From contig NC_091281.1 in NCBI RefSeq assembly GCF_042100115.1, forward strand, positions 1,860,001 through 1,924,000: 64,000 nt of DNA, given 5' to 3'. The notes under the pieces were generated by a model. That model did not search any database. It had not been told where the DNA came from and saw only the letters and a list, made by a program, of their open reading frames with translations. How positions within the stretch are numbered: the stretch's first letter is position 1; each line of letters begins with the position of its first letter. Shown piece after piece: positions 21,971 through 33,358 of the stretch. Position numbers and translations under genes: made by a program. The stretch comes from Alternaria dauci (lineage: Eukaryota > Ascomycota > Dothideomycetes > Pleosporales > Pleosporaceae).

Positions 21971-23290
21971 ATGGCCGACGCAGACGAGGATACCCCGCAT
22001 CTGCGCGTACCCGACCCCGCCGACTACGATCCCACGGAAGAAGCGCAGGACTTCCTCAAGCTCGACAAACTCACGTACGCCTTGCCATGTGCAACTCACC
22101 TTGCTTCACGTGGCTGACACAACCCCCACAGCGCGCAAGACACGGCACACCCCACGCTTCCGAAGCGCGGCGAAAAGGACTTTGAGAGCCATGAAACAAA
22201 CCTCCAGCTCGACACGCTCGAGGCCTCGCGCCGGGCCATGCACGGCGTCCTCTCGTGGCAGCGCACGCACACACAAAAGGGCCATATCCTGGCCATGTAC
22301 GACCCGGAGCGCAACATGGCATGCGTCGATAAGGTCCGCTCGCAACACTTTCAGACGATAGGGACAAACAAGGGAGGAAGAGAATGGCTGTTGCCGGAGG
22401 AAGCCCTGTTCCTGCTCGAACGAGGGACGTTGGATGTGCGGTGGCCGGTGAAGCGCGAGGTGGGCGACAAGACGGTATACAGGACGGAGGACGGCGCGCC
22501 GATGAGTCTCCAGTCGGCTTATGCCGCTTTCATTGGCTTCGAGAGTGGTGTGGGCGGGAAGCTGACGTTGGAAATGTACAACGTCTATGCCGGACTGAAG
22601 AGATCGGGATACGTCATCTTCAGGACGGGTACGTGGGACGATGATAGAGGAGAGATTGTACAAGCGCCACCTCCAGCGGCAGCACAGACATCGTCAGGCC
22701 CCGGCATCTTCACGCGCTTCTTCACTGAGTTGTGGCGGCGCCTAAGCCAGCCCGAACACTCCATCTCACCCGAGGCCCTCGCGTTTGGCCCGCTCATCAA
22801 ACCCGGTTTGTATCGCAACTACAACGACATTTACCGCCTGCTCAAACTCATACCGACACACGATCGTTCCTCCCCTCCTACCTTCATCCTCCCGCCGTCC
22901 TCGGACAACCCATATCGCGTCCACTTCGACGTCTACCGCACCACAGCGCGCTTCAAGAAGTCTGCTCGCGGCCCGCCAGACTTCCGGATATGCGTTGTTG
23001 ACGCGCGTACAACGCCCATACCGACAGGTGCACAGCTGAACGACCTGATGGTGCAGGTGCCGGAGGACAGGCCCAAGGAAGATGGTCATCCGAACCAGAG
23101 GCTAAAGCACGGATGCAGAAATGTGGTGCTCGCCGTAGTGGATAATGGTATGCCGAGCTACCTGAGGGTTGCGGATAGTCCGTTTGAAGAGGTCAAAATC
23201 TATGAGAGGTCGGCGCCGAGAGGGAAGGGCGGAGGAAGAGGAAGGGGAGGCGGTAGAGGAAGAGGCCGGGGAAGAGGCCGAGGCCGATGA
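21971..23290 (+). CDS. SEN54: tRNA-splicing endonuclease subunit Sen54
   Basis: Two exons, 21971-22074 and 22132-23290, with a 57 nt GTACGC-CAG intron; 420 residues. The N-terminal Sen54 domain is clear: LPKRGEKDFESHETNLQ at about 43-59, LEASRRAMHGVLSWQRTHT, GHILAMYDPERNMACVDKVR, HFQTIGTNKGGREWLLPEEA, then LFLLERGTLDVRWP. SLQSAYAAFIG and LTLEMYNVYAGLKRSGYVIF match the endonuclease-like fold. The C-terminus contains FEEVKIYERSAP followed by a Gly-Arg tail (about 25 residues of GR/GGR), an RNA-binding type extension that is not universal in Sen54. It is a structural subunit of the heterotetramer that removes introns from pre-tRNA. Confidence 0.92.
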
Positions 23291-24915
23291 TAGCGTCGCT
23301 CTTGTGCTCTACGTCCCTCCTTGTAGTATCGCAGTCGTCAGCGTGTGCTAGCTCACGACACATGACGAGGCATGATAACGGGTCTATGCGGTTCATGGTA
23401 ACGAAACGTGGTTGAACGTCGGTCAAACGGAAAGAGCCGAGGAGGGATAAATGCTGAGCATCCTACGTAATCCCGTACCCTCGCGTCGTGTGGTTTACAA
23501 AAGGGAAAACTTCTTCAGACCCCCAAAAAGATCAAGCGTGGTCTCGTCGTCGTGACACAGACATCCAGGAGTAGGGACGGAAAATTCCTAGAAAAAACAT
23601 GGAACCCGGTCGGCCATGACTACGTGAGCACGACTGCATTGCGCGACCGCCGTGTGGGGGGCGATTCACGATCGATTTGTCCGCTTCCGAGGTTCGGTGG
23701 CATTGTGCCACCGAACACCACCTGCCTGCATCGTGAACCTCTATAGAACTTGGCACACCACTGCCTCTCAGCGCTTTAGCCTTTGCGGAGCCTATCAATA
23801 AAACATCTATACGCGTCGTCCAATTCTCCAAGTCAAAAAATTGGCCTTTTGGTTGGCAAGCCACGGCAGTTCCCGATGGCTGGTGTACCTCACTACTACA
23901 CAGCCAGCTAGACCCGAGATCGACATAAAGACTAGAGTATTACCCGCACACCCTTAAAGGGCAAAGTCGAACACGCTACCTCAACAGCCAGCCGAAAAGA
24001 GTTGGACTGTTCCCTTTTAAGGGCATGCCCGTACTAGACGGTCTTGTGCCATTTCTACGGATAATCACTCGCCATGGCGGTTTCAAGACTACCGGCTAGT
24101 GGTGGATTAATTCATTGTGCATCAACCTCTGCGAAAGACGCAAATGCGAGACACAGGTGCGCATCTTGGCTAACATATACAAGAGAGCGAAGAGAACTAT
24201 TATTTGGCCAAGCGAAGGGTTAGACGAGGGCAGTGACCGCACAGACGCCATCGACTTCACGCACTGCCTCTCCAACTTGCAGATCGTGTTCATTGGGATT
24301 ATCACGCTATGCGCAAGAAGCTCATGAACCCCGAGTTGATCGAGAGATGTGCTGCTATCAATGCCTTGCTGCCAGGCCGAGGTAGACAAGTATCTCGATT
24401 TTGCAAGAATTTGTCGTGATAGACATGAACTAGACGTTGAAGGTTTAAGCTGCAAGAGGTGTTGGCTATACCGGAGGTAATCTTCGATCGGCTAAATTAT
24501 AGTTACTCGGCCTCTTGCCGCGCTGCCAATACGAGAGCATCTAACCAGTATTGTTAGGTGAAGAGACGAGTAGACGGAAGCGTTCCTATCTTAGGCACCG
24601 GTCCTATTTGGTGAAACCCTCAGGGTGACCAAGAAGAGTGTACGTAGAGTGTTCCTCTTGGGTTCAATACAACCAAGAGATTACGCTAAGTACGGTGAAT
24701 CTTTCGTAACATAGAAGCAGTGTCGTCATGTCCAGTTGGTGTAGGAAAGATCACTGTACTGGTTTCAAATGCATATAAAACCCTTTAGAGAGACCTACAG
24801 ACTATTGCATCAAGAGTCCAGCTTCATCTCGTACACATTCACTCCCGTCTCAACGCACCTGCTGCACCGATATCTACCCTATCTTCACTCGTTTACAACG
24901 ACCCCCAAGTCCACC
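23291..24915. other. Gene-poor interval with a HET relic
   Basis: About 1.6 kb. A decayed HET-domain fragment lies at 24103-24330. A TATA-like CATATAAAA at about 24770-24778 belongs to the secreted-protein gene at 24916. Elsewhere I see nothing coding. Confidence 0.5.
24103..24330 (+). pseudogene. HET-domain gene relic
   Basis: One frame reads WINSLCINLCERRKCETQV then RILANIYKRAKRTIIWPSEG. This is the second conserved block of the HET domain (normally W-I-x-x-L-C-I-N-Q followed by V-x-x-M-x-x-I-Y-x-x-A-x-x-T-x-x-W-L-G-E). An in-frame TAG sits six bases upstream and the frame ends 73 codons later without the rest of the domain. The YxALSYxWG block is not found nearby. It is a short fragment, not a working gene. 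Confidence 0.7.
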
Positions 24916-25344
24916 ATGCTCTCCCGCTCCCTCCTCTTCGTTGGCATGGCCAGCGCCCTTCCTTCTCTATCGACCAAGACCATCGAATCGCGTCAAATGG
25001 GCGCAAACACGCTCTTTGGCCCCATCACCCTCCCACAAATCCAGGTTACCAACCTCCAACTCACGCTCTTCAACTTCCAGGACGAAGTCTTCGACATCTC
25101 CTCAGTCAGCATCTTCGGCGACGTAAACGACAGTGGGGATTGCAACGAAGCAGCAGATGCACCTGCGACCCCTGAGTCTCGTCCGGGGGCTACAGTTGTA
25201 ATTGGGCCTGTCAATGTACCTGCGTCCATCAATGTCACGAACATTGAGCTCACTTTGTTCAATTTCGCGGACGAGGTGGTCGATATCAGCTCCATCGCTT
25301 TGTTCGGAAATGTCAATGGCGGGGGTTGTCCGGCGGCAGCATAG
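24916..25344 (+). CDS. Small secreted protein with an internal duplication
   Basis: 142 residues from the Met at 24916 (context CCACCATGC); the frame is open further upstream but the signal peptide starts here. MLSRSLLFVGMASALPS is a short signal peptide, cleaved probably after ASA. The mature chain consists of two similar halves: FGPITLPQIQVTNLQLTLF..FQDEVFDISSVSIFG and IGPVNVPASINVTNIELTLF..FADEVVDISSIALFG, each ending in a short Gly/Asn stretch with one Cys. The repeated L-T-L-F-N-F motif suggests two equivalent beta-sheet units. A TATA-like box lies about 140 bp upstream. The family is unknown to me; size, secretion and its setting among relics make it an effector-like candidate, but nothing here proves that. 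Confidence 0.75.
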   Translation: MLSRSLLFVGMASALPSLSTKTIESRQMGANTLFGPITLPQIQVTNLQLTLFNFQDEVFDISSVSIFGDVNDSGDCNEAADAPATPESRPGATVVIGPVNVPASINVTNIELTLFNFADEVVDISSIALFGNVNGGGCPAAA

Positions 25345-28300
25345 TAGAGATGCTATCTCTGATATATCTGGCTTGGGTCGACGTACGGTCAGCATTCTCG
25401 GGAGTACCTAGGTAGATGGCGTTGCGCTCAGTATCCCCTTCTACAACTTACTCCTGTGTGTCCAACTTCTTGTCGTAATAAATATTCATGTATTGTATAT
25501 CTCCTGTTCGTGCTTATGCTGTGAGGTCTGTGTGACGCTGATCGACACTCAAGTCGTTGACTGTGCAAGGATTGGCATGGACTATGTGTGGGGCTGTCAG
25601 ACCAGAGATGGATTAGCCAGGTCCACGGGCTCATTCACGGCGGCTGCGAGCTCATTGCCTCTACATTATGTACGCATTCGTTGATCTTGTAGTCGTTGTG
25701 ACTGCGCCTCCTCTAGTTTGGGTAGGATGACGAGGCACACGATGCGGTGGGAAACTGCCCAGTTGTCTCCAGAGGCACGCTATCTTTCAAGACCACCATC
25801 TGAGAATGCCTACGGTCCGAGTCGGGTGATGATACCCCTGTTGCTGAACTATTTTCATCCAGACATGCAGATGGGGTTTGGCTCCTGTGTCGTAACCGCA
25901 GACCAGCAGTCTCCCTTCGCAGCTAGCCTCGTGCACAAGTCCTTACCCCTCTTACCCCAAGAAACTGAACGCGGATCGTTGTTCTCATTCCTGCGTCCAT
26001 TGTTTTTTCCACCGGGTTCCTACACGGCCATGTTTTGTGATGTGACCTGCCATTGAACGCATTGGTAGTGGAGTTTCGTTACAGCATAGCTTGAAGGGTT
26101 GATGCTTGGCTTTCGCAGCTTATCGCTTCTACTGAGCATAAGAAGTCTTGTAGGAATGTTCTCAGGCCCTGTAGTCGCGAAACCAGTCCTTCTCGACTTC
26201 CTCCATAATCAAGGATCTGAACGAACAGAGTCTCTCAGAATGGGAGAATTTGCAAGTAAATGGATGCCCGACCTCCTTCATCGGAAACAGAGGAGGCGGA
26301 TACAGCCGTGTGGGTACTGCTGTCTTACGTGTGGCATCGATCCGATAATGCCGATTGTCTGAGCACCGATTCGCTGTGGAGACGTTGTGGTCGGCTTAGT
26401 CGCTCATCGATGCTGACAATTGCGAACTTTATCGGCTATCAGTTAGCATTACACTTACCTGGAAACTCTGCGGTGACTGTTCTAACTTCTGATTCATGTC
26501 GGCTACGCTGGAGGGCTGATAGACCTGCATTTACAAGAAAAATAGTATGTCGATGCGATCACCCTTCTCCGACGTCATAATCCCGGCAGGAATAACTTGA
26601 TCACTATCATAGTGTATCTTGGCGACCACTCCGCGCTCAACAACAGAGATTGCGTGTACTCCGTTCTTAGTCTGATTACTTAACGAGATCGACAGCTTAC
26701 AGGACCCGCTGAATATACTGCTAACCTCGCACATCACGTTGCGAAATTTGTTCACTCTTCCTGGTATGCTGATGAGTCGTTAGACATCATTTGCTTCACG
26801 TGTCTGTTCTGCCGCGACGCCGCAGTTCGCGATCCGAGTACCAAAGACGCAGTACCCAATTGTGCGCCAGATTGGAGGACCGCTATCGAAATCGCTTCAC
26901 CCTTGCCACTCATAGCCAGCCAAAGTGCCTGCGAATACATCGGAGTCTTCAGGCCGCTGCGGTCCATGTGTTGGCAATACTTGTACGAAGCACCTGAACA
27001 TGTCCGAGGAGGGAATCAGGCGTCTCTTTTTCGATGATCTGAAGAACCTGTATTGTAACGGCGTCATCTTAGACGCTATACACAGCCGTGGTGAACCTGA
27101 CGGACAGGAGTTACGATGCCAGAGCTTCGTCTGCAGCAAGGCTGACCGTCAGCTGGTGCAGTCGACACAGAAGCAACGTACCGCACCGAGAAGTACCATG
27201 CTGCCCATGGATTGGATCGAGTCTGTAGCACGCGCTCTGGTCATCGACCGCCAGGACAAGTGACTCTGCTTCCAAGCACCAGTGCACTATATCACCGACT
27301 TCCTTTCCTTTGCCATGCGCACATTGACGGTGATCCAGTCGACTGGACCTTCTCTTCATAGTCAGAGCATAACAAGAAGCTTTTGTTCGGCGCGACATCG
27401 CTGGAAGACCTCGTAAAGCAGATACCCACAGAGTTTGGATCGCCACCCCCAACACTGTATCGACCGCCATCCCACCCCGTGCGCCAGACCAATGACAAGC
27501 CCCACACGTTTCTCTCGCGCTTCCCCGATACGATGCGGAAAAATTCCGTCGGCTGATGGTCACCGGGTAAGGCTGTGTGGGCATTGCGACTTTACACACT
27601 CGTGGGCGTGGCACCGTGTCGCGCAAGACCAGGCGACGCCGTTGCTATTTTGTTCGGTTGCAACATCCCACCTGTCCTTGGGAAGGCGTCGCGAGACACA
27701 TGGCGAGTCGTGGGCGAAGGTTCCGTCTTTGGGTGCTTGAATGACGAGCTTGCGGATCCGGTCAAGAGCACGATGGTTAGTGTGCGTTGGCTGAGGCTGG
27801 TGCGAATCGCCGTGTTTCTCAACAACAAACTAACATGACTAGGTAATCGGCGACGGCGCCAAGTATGTGGCGCGACCCACGCGGGGTAATCGGCACCGGC
27901 GTTTTCGGTTACGGCTCAGCCTCACGGAAGATCGCGCTCTCTTTGAGAACGGACGATCACGCGCTTGCGCCATCCGGACTTGAGCTTGTACTCTAGAAAA
28001 GCCATGGAATCTGAATGAATCGCGTCTGCCAGGTTCGGGAACTGAGGCATTGCGCCAACTTCTCGTCGCATCCCTCACAGGCCCGCAGTATCACATGGCG
28101 CGGGTCGTGGGCTTTTCCAAGGTTTCCACGCAATGCCAACAACACAACTCCCCCTCTAGTCGAGATGCGCAGCCTTCTCTCAACTCCATTCTAACGGATA
28201 GGAAGACCTTGGCAACGCTATGGTTATCGTTCTCCATAAAGTATAAAAGACACTAGCAAGGAGAGAAAGATCACATCTGTCACCAAGTGGGTGTAATCAG

Positions 28301-28707
28301 CGAATACAAGAAGAGGAGCCTAGGAAACAACACTGCAAAATTGACTAGAAGGCAGCCTGCAGAGCACAGCATGCGACACTCCTGTAGCTTCGACTGGAAT
28401 GTTGTTCCGATTTGTTATTGAACACTACTACTCTCATCGCACTGCGGACAGCGCGCTGATCTAGTAGCGATCTCGCTAGACTGTCTCAGCCTCAAGCCAC
28501 CCAGCCTCGTGGTTGGTGCCCTTTTGATCTAGACTACAAAAGACTTCTTGATACTGCGTGCGAGGCTAAGATAGGCGTATCTGAAGCTTCTACAAAGCTA
28601 TCGCTGGAGCAGTTGCAACTTACAATCCCCCGTTCGTTTCGTTCGATATCCGGCTTTGTTCACAGCTGCTCTATCCCGACCACGCAGCGACGCCACCTTT
28701 TTTGGAT
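25345..28707. other. Gene-poor interval with a second decayed HET locus
   Basis: 3.4 kb. The supported content is the HET relic at 26260-27790. The small frames elsewhere (25428-26056 and 27839-28256) have no recognisable features. Confidence 0.5.
26260..27790 (+). pseudogene. Decayed HET-domain gene (scattered fragments)
   Basis: Three pieces in the same order as a HET-6-like gene are readable in different frames. WVLLSYVWHRSDNADCL at about 26310-26360 resembles the first HET block. LYCNGVILDAIHSRGEP at about 27048-27098 resembles the post-HET block LRxxGxxLDxIxxxGE. RLYTLVGVAPCRARPGDAVA with ILFGCNIPPVL and WRVVGEGSVFGCLNDEL at about 27580-27750 matches the C-terminal block (compare GLGPAKMNEGDVIVVLFGG in the intact gene at 4116). 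Stops and frame changes separate them. The C-terminal piece is secure; the first piece is weaker. Confidence 0.6.
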
Positions 28708-29555
28708 ATGTCTGGCGCTTTCAACTATCCACGCGAGGAGCATCATGTTGTCCTCAACGTCGATGATGTAGTGGAGGTGTCCTGGTGGTCGGACTTTGCT
28801 AATATGTTGGTGGTAGACTGCTATGAGGCCGGCGATATTGCTGGGCAGTCAGAGCGTGGGTTCCACTTCAGTCTATCTCACTATCGTAGCCCCACTGACA
28901 AGGCGAAGGCTTCAACATCGCGATTGAACAGAATGGAACAGAGCCGTGGTCGCCGGTTTATCTTTCTAGGAGATTCGATGACTGGACACTCCCCGCTGGT
29001 TGCGAACTGGCGCTCTCAAAAGAAGGCGGCGGGTTTATTGGGGGTGCCACTATAGGTGTAACCTCTGCCGCTTCTCAAAGCGCATCCATCTTGGCCTTAT
29101 CGTCGACCGTACCATGGGACACTCAGACAACGCCCTCCGCACCGCCAACTCCAATCACCACATCGATCCTAAGCTCTGTTAGCACGACATCCTCAACGCT
29201 ACCAATAGCCCCTCCCACAGCCCCCGTCATAAGTTCAGGTTCGTCCATAGATGTGGAAAGTAGCAGCGGCTTGTCGACTGGTGCGAAGGCTGGCATCGGT
29301 GCCGGCCTTGGTGTAGGCGCATTGCTTGTCGTGGTAGGAGCATATCTACTCTATCGCAAGCGTCGCAGTGCGAGGACCTCGGAGGCTACAGGAAGCTATC
29401 AACACGAAGCGCAGCAGTACGAAAAGCCAATTGGTGTCTCGATTGCGCATCACCCGGGTGATGGGCACAATAAGCCATACAACGATGCTACGACTTGGCC
29501 ACAGGAACAACAGCCGCCACAGGTGCCAATATCGGAGCTCGCAGCGACACGGTAA
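28708..29555 (+). CDS. Single-pass membrane protein with Ser/Thr-rich stalk
   Basis: Two exons, 28708-28855 and 28903-29555, joined by a 47 nt GTGGGT-CAAG intron, give 266 residues. The N-terminal region (FNYPREEHHVVLNVDDVVEV, SWWSDFANMLVVDCYE) resembles the beta-type ectodomain found at the N-terminus of many fungal one-pass proteins lacking a clear signal peptide. After the splice, EGFNIAIEQNGTEPWSPVY continues the domain. A Ser/Thr/Pro stalk (about residues 125-175) precedes GLSTGAKAGIGAGLGVGALL and VVVGAYLLYRKRRS, a Gly-rich transmembrane helix with a basic stop-transfer. The cytosolic tail is polar. The intron has a weak donor context but is required to keep the C-terminal frame. Function unknown; such proteins often sense or anchor the wall. 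Confidence 0.62.
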
Positions 29556-30327
29556 GGATACGAATATCTCGAATAGGATATGTATAGGTACAAAGAACCT
29601 ATAATAGATACATATTGATATTTTCTTCCTCTGTTGTATTGAGACACTGAGTACTTTTCTTTGATCACTTTCCAAGAACACTAGCATGCCGCACGATGCT
29701 TTGAGATCGCTTCATGTGCAACGATTCCTGGGAAGGGTAGAATAGCCACAAGTGTATAAAGTCGCTTTTGAGTCTCGTGGTGGGGGCCTAATGTTTCGCC
29801 ATGACCACTGTGCTTGGGGGAAAAAGAATAGCCAAAAACATCAAGCACCAAGCATCAATCATTTCCGATCGGCCTCTGAAACTCCTGTGCCCGGTAACCC
29901 CGTGAACCTTTACTAATAACGATGGATCGCGCAAAATAAGATGCAGCCTTGCGCGATGCTACATCCAGAGCCCGCGCGGGTGTTCCAATTGAGCCTAGCG
30001 CTGCCGCCACCAACTCTGGCCGCGCGCGCAACTCAAAACGATCTCTTTGACCAGGTACTCATGCACTTCAGGCCTCAAAGATGCTAGGGCATGCAGCTGC
30101 TCTTTCGTCCGACGGTGATTATGTCACGCCGAAGACTGTCAGAGAGAGCATGTATAAGAAGAAGCGGGTTTCGCACTTTTGTAACTCTCGACATCAGCAC
30201 CACCCGACAGCAGCCAGATCAGCATCTGCCATCATCGCATCATCTCTCTTAAGCTTTGTCGCATCGACAATCTATATTCTATCAAAGACAGCTATACTGC
30301 GCATCGTTTCAAGAACGATTGTACAAA
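29556..30327. other. Intergenic region with dispersed repeat copy E
   Basis: 772 bp between the membrane protein and the NmrA-like gene. It contains repeat copy E at 29749-29822 and a TATA-like GTATAAGA at about 30151-30158 upstream of the NmrA-like start. Confidence 0.5.
29749..29822 (+). repeat. Dispersed ~75 bp repeat, copy E
   Basis: AAGTGTATAAAGTCGCTTTT, GAGTCTCGTGGTGGGGGCCT and CATGACCACTGTGCTTGGGG match the family in order. It is 22 kb from the other four copies, which shows the repeat is truly dispersed. Confidence 0.55.
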
Positions 30328-31441
30328 ATGGTCACCGTAGCAGTCATCGGAGGGACGGGCTCTGTCGGCAAAACAATTGTCGATGCTTTCCTCGCAGAAG
30401 GCACTCATGAGGTCATTGTAATCTCTCGCAAGGTTCGTGATCATGATTTCTATAGCCAAGTGGAAAAGAAGTTCTTATCAAAATGCAGGTTCCGGAAGGC
30501 AAGAGCGCTGCCCAGGTCATTGCGGTCGACTACACGAACGTCGACGCGCTTACCAAAACGCTTGAGGAAAAGAACATCCATACTGTCATCTCAACCATGG
30601 TCATGTACGACCCAGAGGCTGCACAGGCAGAGAGAAACTTCATCGCAGCTGCAGACAATTCCTCCTGCACCAAGCGCTTTGTAGCAAGTAACTGGGGCAA
30701 TGCTACACCCGAGGAACCGTACGTGTCGCCTTTTCACCTTTATTCTCCTTCCTTGCATTGAGGGCTTCTATCCTGACGATGATTTGCCAGATCCCTTCGG
30801 CTCGAACTTAACGGCCTGCGAGAGCCAAGTATTGCCGCTCTTCGCAAGACCGGACTGGAATGGACGCAATTTCATATCGGGCTCTTTCTAGACTACTACG
30901 GTATGCCGCACATACCCACGTACCTTACACCTCTCGTTGTGTTCGTAGACATGGCGCACAAGACTGCGGCGCTGCCGGGTGACACGGGTGATGAACTCGT
31001 GAGCTTCACGTACACACAAGATCTGGGAAGATTCTTAGTCGCAGCCATGGGATTGAAACATTGGGAAGAAGCGCTGCATTGCTACAGCGAGAACACTTCT
31101 TTGTCTCGCCTCTTGCAGTCGGCTGAAGAAGCCCGCGGTATGCTATTCGCCTCCTTTTAGACTCACGAACCCCGTATTGATGAATGACAGGTTCAAAGTT
31201 CACCGTCACTTTCGACCCAGTCGAAAAGCTGGCACGCGGCGAAATCACCGAAATGCCTTCACACCCACATTTGTACCCATACTTCCCCAAGCCGCTACTC
31301 GTGGGCCTCTTGTCCAAGTTTGGGTTGTGGGCTGTGAATGGAATCATGTTCGTTCCGCACGAGGGAAGTCTGAACGAGAAGTTCCCTGAGATCAAGCCCA
31401 AGAGTGTGAAGGACGTTGTTGGGTCCTGGAAAGGGAAATGA
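30328..31441 (+). CDS. NmrA-like NAD(P)-binding protein (isoflavone reductase-like)
   Basis: Four exons: 30328-30432, 30489-30718, 30791-31137 and 31191-31441; introns of 56, 72 and 53 nt, all GT-AG; 310 residues. MVTVAVIGGTGSVGKTIVDA carries the GGxGxxG Rossmann motif. NIHTVISTMVMYDPEAAQ, RFVASNWGNATPEEP and, across intron 2, LREPSIAALRKTGLEWTQFH with IGLFLDYYG are typical of the NmrA/isoflavone reductase family in fungi. SFTYTQDLGRFLVAAMGL and HLYPYFPKPLLVGLLSKFG complete the C-terminal part. Members act as reductases in secondary metabolism or as NAD(P)-sensing regulators; the role here is open. It converges with a Zn2Cys6 regulator 90 bp away, so the two may belong to one functional unit, but no biosynthetic enzyme is next to them. 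Confidence 0.87.
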
Positions 31442-31531
31442 GTTGCTCAGCTCCTATGTTGGAAGAACGAGCGCAGCGTATTGGAATGTACGAGATTTAA
31501 TCCACCGTTTTAATGTGGAACTTTAGTGTAG

Positions 31532-33358
31532 CTAGACTAACAGGATTGATGACCCCAGAATGCCGAAACAAGATGCAAGATTCCAGTTGATCGTCCCTGG
31601 CGTTCCTCTTCTTTGCCAAACCTTCACCATGATCTGATGTGCGTCCTCCAATGTTCCAGCTGTATGAACCTTGCCTAGACCTGCGAAAAGTCTTGAGAAA
31701 AAGAGCTCTTCTTCTTCTAGCGCCAGACAGCCAGCGACGCAAATCGGCCAAACGAGAGCGCGAAGCTGGTAAGGCGGGACATCTTCGAGAAGTACGATGA
31801 TATGGCCAACGTTGGTCCTGATGTTCGGACTAGACAACTGCCAACCGGATACGGTAACTGTAAGGTACAACTGTGCTGCATGGGTCCATATCAGCGTTGA
31901 GGTAGAAAAAGCGGAGGAATTGAGAGCTAGATCAAGCGGCCCCCGGGTGTAACGGTCATGCGCAGACCTTACAATCTTCTCGTTCTCAATCCCAAATATG
32001 TCGCTTTTGAGCGAGTGAGCGATTTGCGACGCGCGATCAGCGAGTTCCATGGCATCCAGGCTGTTCGTAGCGATTTTTTCATCCTTCCATACGTTGAGCA
32101 TCGATATCTCGGCGATGGACCGCATGACACTATTGCGACATCCGATAACGGCAGAGAGGTGAATCTCGGCATCGCTTGGGAGATTGATTCCATCATCTTT
32201 TTCAGCGAGAAGTACGGCGTGATAAGGAACGAGCGTCGGTGGTTCTTGGAGAGCTGTACTTGCTATGATATCGACGAAGATCAGTAGCGCTGCACAGAAT
32301 CTGACACCAGCTTGGGCGGGCGACCAGATGTGGGTGCCGTCGGTGGGGTTAGTCCAAAGTGGAGGCTCGATCTTCAGGAGGACTGTCGCAAATTCTGAAT
32401 GCATGTGGTTCTCGCCAGACGACAGATTACAGGTCATGATCTGTCTGAGCAAAGCGTACGCAGGCGAAAGATGAGAATTCGAAGCAGCGGCTTTGTTCAA
32501 TGCCATCTCGAAGATGAGGAGGTGAACAATGTTTTCCAAGGCCTCAACCTTTGCCAAGTGCTCTATTTCTTGCGTGTGGAGATCAAGGGCCAGTATATTC
32601 TTCCTTAGGCTATCGAAACAATTGCCAGCATGTTGCTCGACTTCATCCCAACGCAACATTCTGCATTCGGCATGGTCGCCAGATGTGCCCTCCAAATCGA
32701 CGAGTGCTATAGTGAAGAAGTAACACGACATGCTGAGAGCGGCATGATGTGCGATGCGGCTTTTCCCTAATAGTTGCAGGAGCCAGCTCCGGCCCGTGTC
32801 AAAAAGAGAAGGTCGGTAGAAGGGGAAGAGCGCGGGAAAGACAAAGTCGATGTACTTGTTGATGAAGTCTGCTTCGATGGGTGAAACCTTTTGCACGGGT
32901 TGAGAGTAGTGGTAGTGTTGTATATCGTTGGGTAGCAGAGAAAATGGGAACGGCACGGGCATAACAGATGCTGAGATGCTTGTTGAGGCCGATGTCTGCT
33001 CGGTTGGTACAAAAGGATCCCCGAGGTTGATTGACGAAGTGTCCTTAGACACTACGATGTCTGGTATGATTTCGAATTGATGGACAGCTTCCGCTTGCGC
33101 AGTGCGGTTGGTGGCCGCGTTGGACTTCTCTCTCCTCAATGCCGCTTTGTGTTTGACTTCATCTTTGAGTGACCTGGCTTTTTGTCGTTGTTGCTCGTCA
33201 GTATCCATCCAATGCGGCTTCGCTCCATAGATGCAGGCAATCTCTAGACTATCGCAGTCTCCGCATATTGGTTGCGATTCGTCGCATTTCTTGCGGCGTA
33301 GCTTGCACGTCCAGCAGCCGTTATGCCTTCCGCGTCGATGCCTTGCTGTCACGGGCAT
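31532..33358 (-). CDS. Zn2Cys6 fungal transcription factor
   Basis: Intronless, 608 residues. The binuclear zinc cluster is at residues 15-42: CWTCKLRRKKCDESQPICGD and CDSLEIAC, spaced C-x2-C-x6-C-x6-C-x2-C-x6-C. A basic linker rich in Lys/Arg (KARSLKDEVKHKAALRREK) follows. The large helical remainder (about 150-600) has the character of the fungal-specific domain Fungal_trans_2: FINKYIDFVFPALFPFYRPS at about 166-185, ALSMSCYFFTIALVD, then HLAKVEALENIVHLLIFEMA. The protein is nuclear and DNA-binding. Its start codon lies about 170 bp from the onset of the A+T-rich block, so its promoter abuts transposon-derived DNA. Target genes are unknown; the convergent NmrA-like gene is one candidate. Confidence 0.93.
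   Translation of the reverse strand: MPVTARHRRGRHNGCWTCKLRRKKCDESQPICGDCDSLEIACIYGAKPHWMDTDEQQRQKARSLKDEVKHKAALRREKSNAATNRTAQAEAVHQFEIIPDIVVSKDTSSINLGDPFVPTEQTSASTSISASVMPVPFPFSLLPNDIQHYHYSQPVQKVSPIEADFINKYIDFVFPALFPFYRPSLFDTGRSWLLQLLGKSRIAHHAALSMSCYFFTIALVDLEGTSGDHAECRMLRWDEVEQHAGNCFDSLRKNILALDLHTQEIEHLAKVEALENIVHLLIFEMALNKAAASNSHLSPAYALLRQIMTCNLSSGENHMHSEFATVLLKIEPPLWTNPTDGTHIWSPAQAGVRFCAALLIFVDIIASTALQEPPTLVPYHAVLLAEKDDGINLPSDAEIHLSAVIGCRNSVMRSIAEISMLNVWKDEKIATNSLDAMELADRASQIAHSLKSDIFGIENEKIVRSAHDRYTRGPLDLALNSSAFSTSTLIWTHAAQLYLTVTVSGWQLSSPNIRTNVGHIIVLLEDVPPYQLRALVWPICVAGCLALEEEELFFSRLFAGLGKVHTAGTLEDAHQIMVKVWQRRGTPGTINWNLASCFGILGSSILLV

Noticed and set aside
27839..28256. Possible gene downstream of the HET relic
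   Set aside because: Only short frames on both strands, no motif and no splice that extends them.
28702..29055. Membrane protein gene read as one 117-codon ORF starting at TTG
   Set aside because: The first ATG is at 28708, and the frame after 28855 does not continue the protein. Removing a 47 nt intron connects it with the transmembrane frame.
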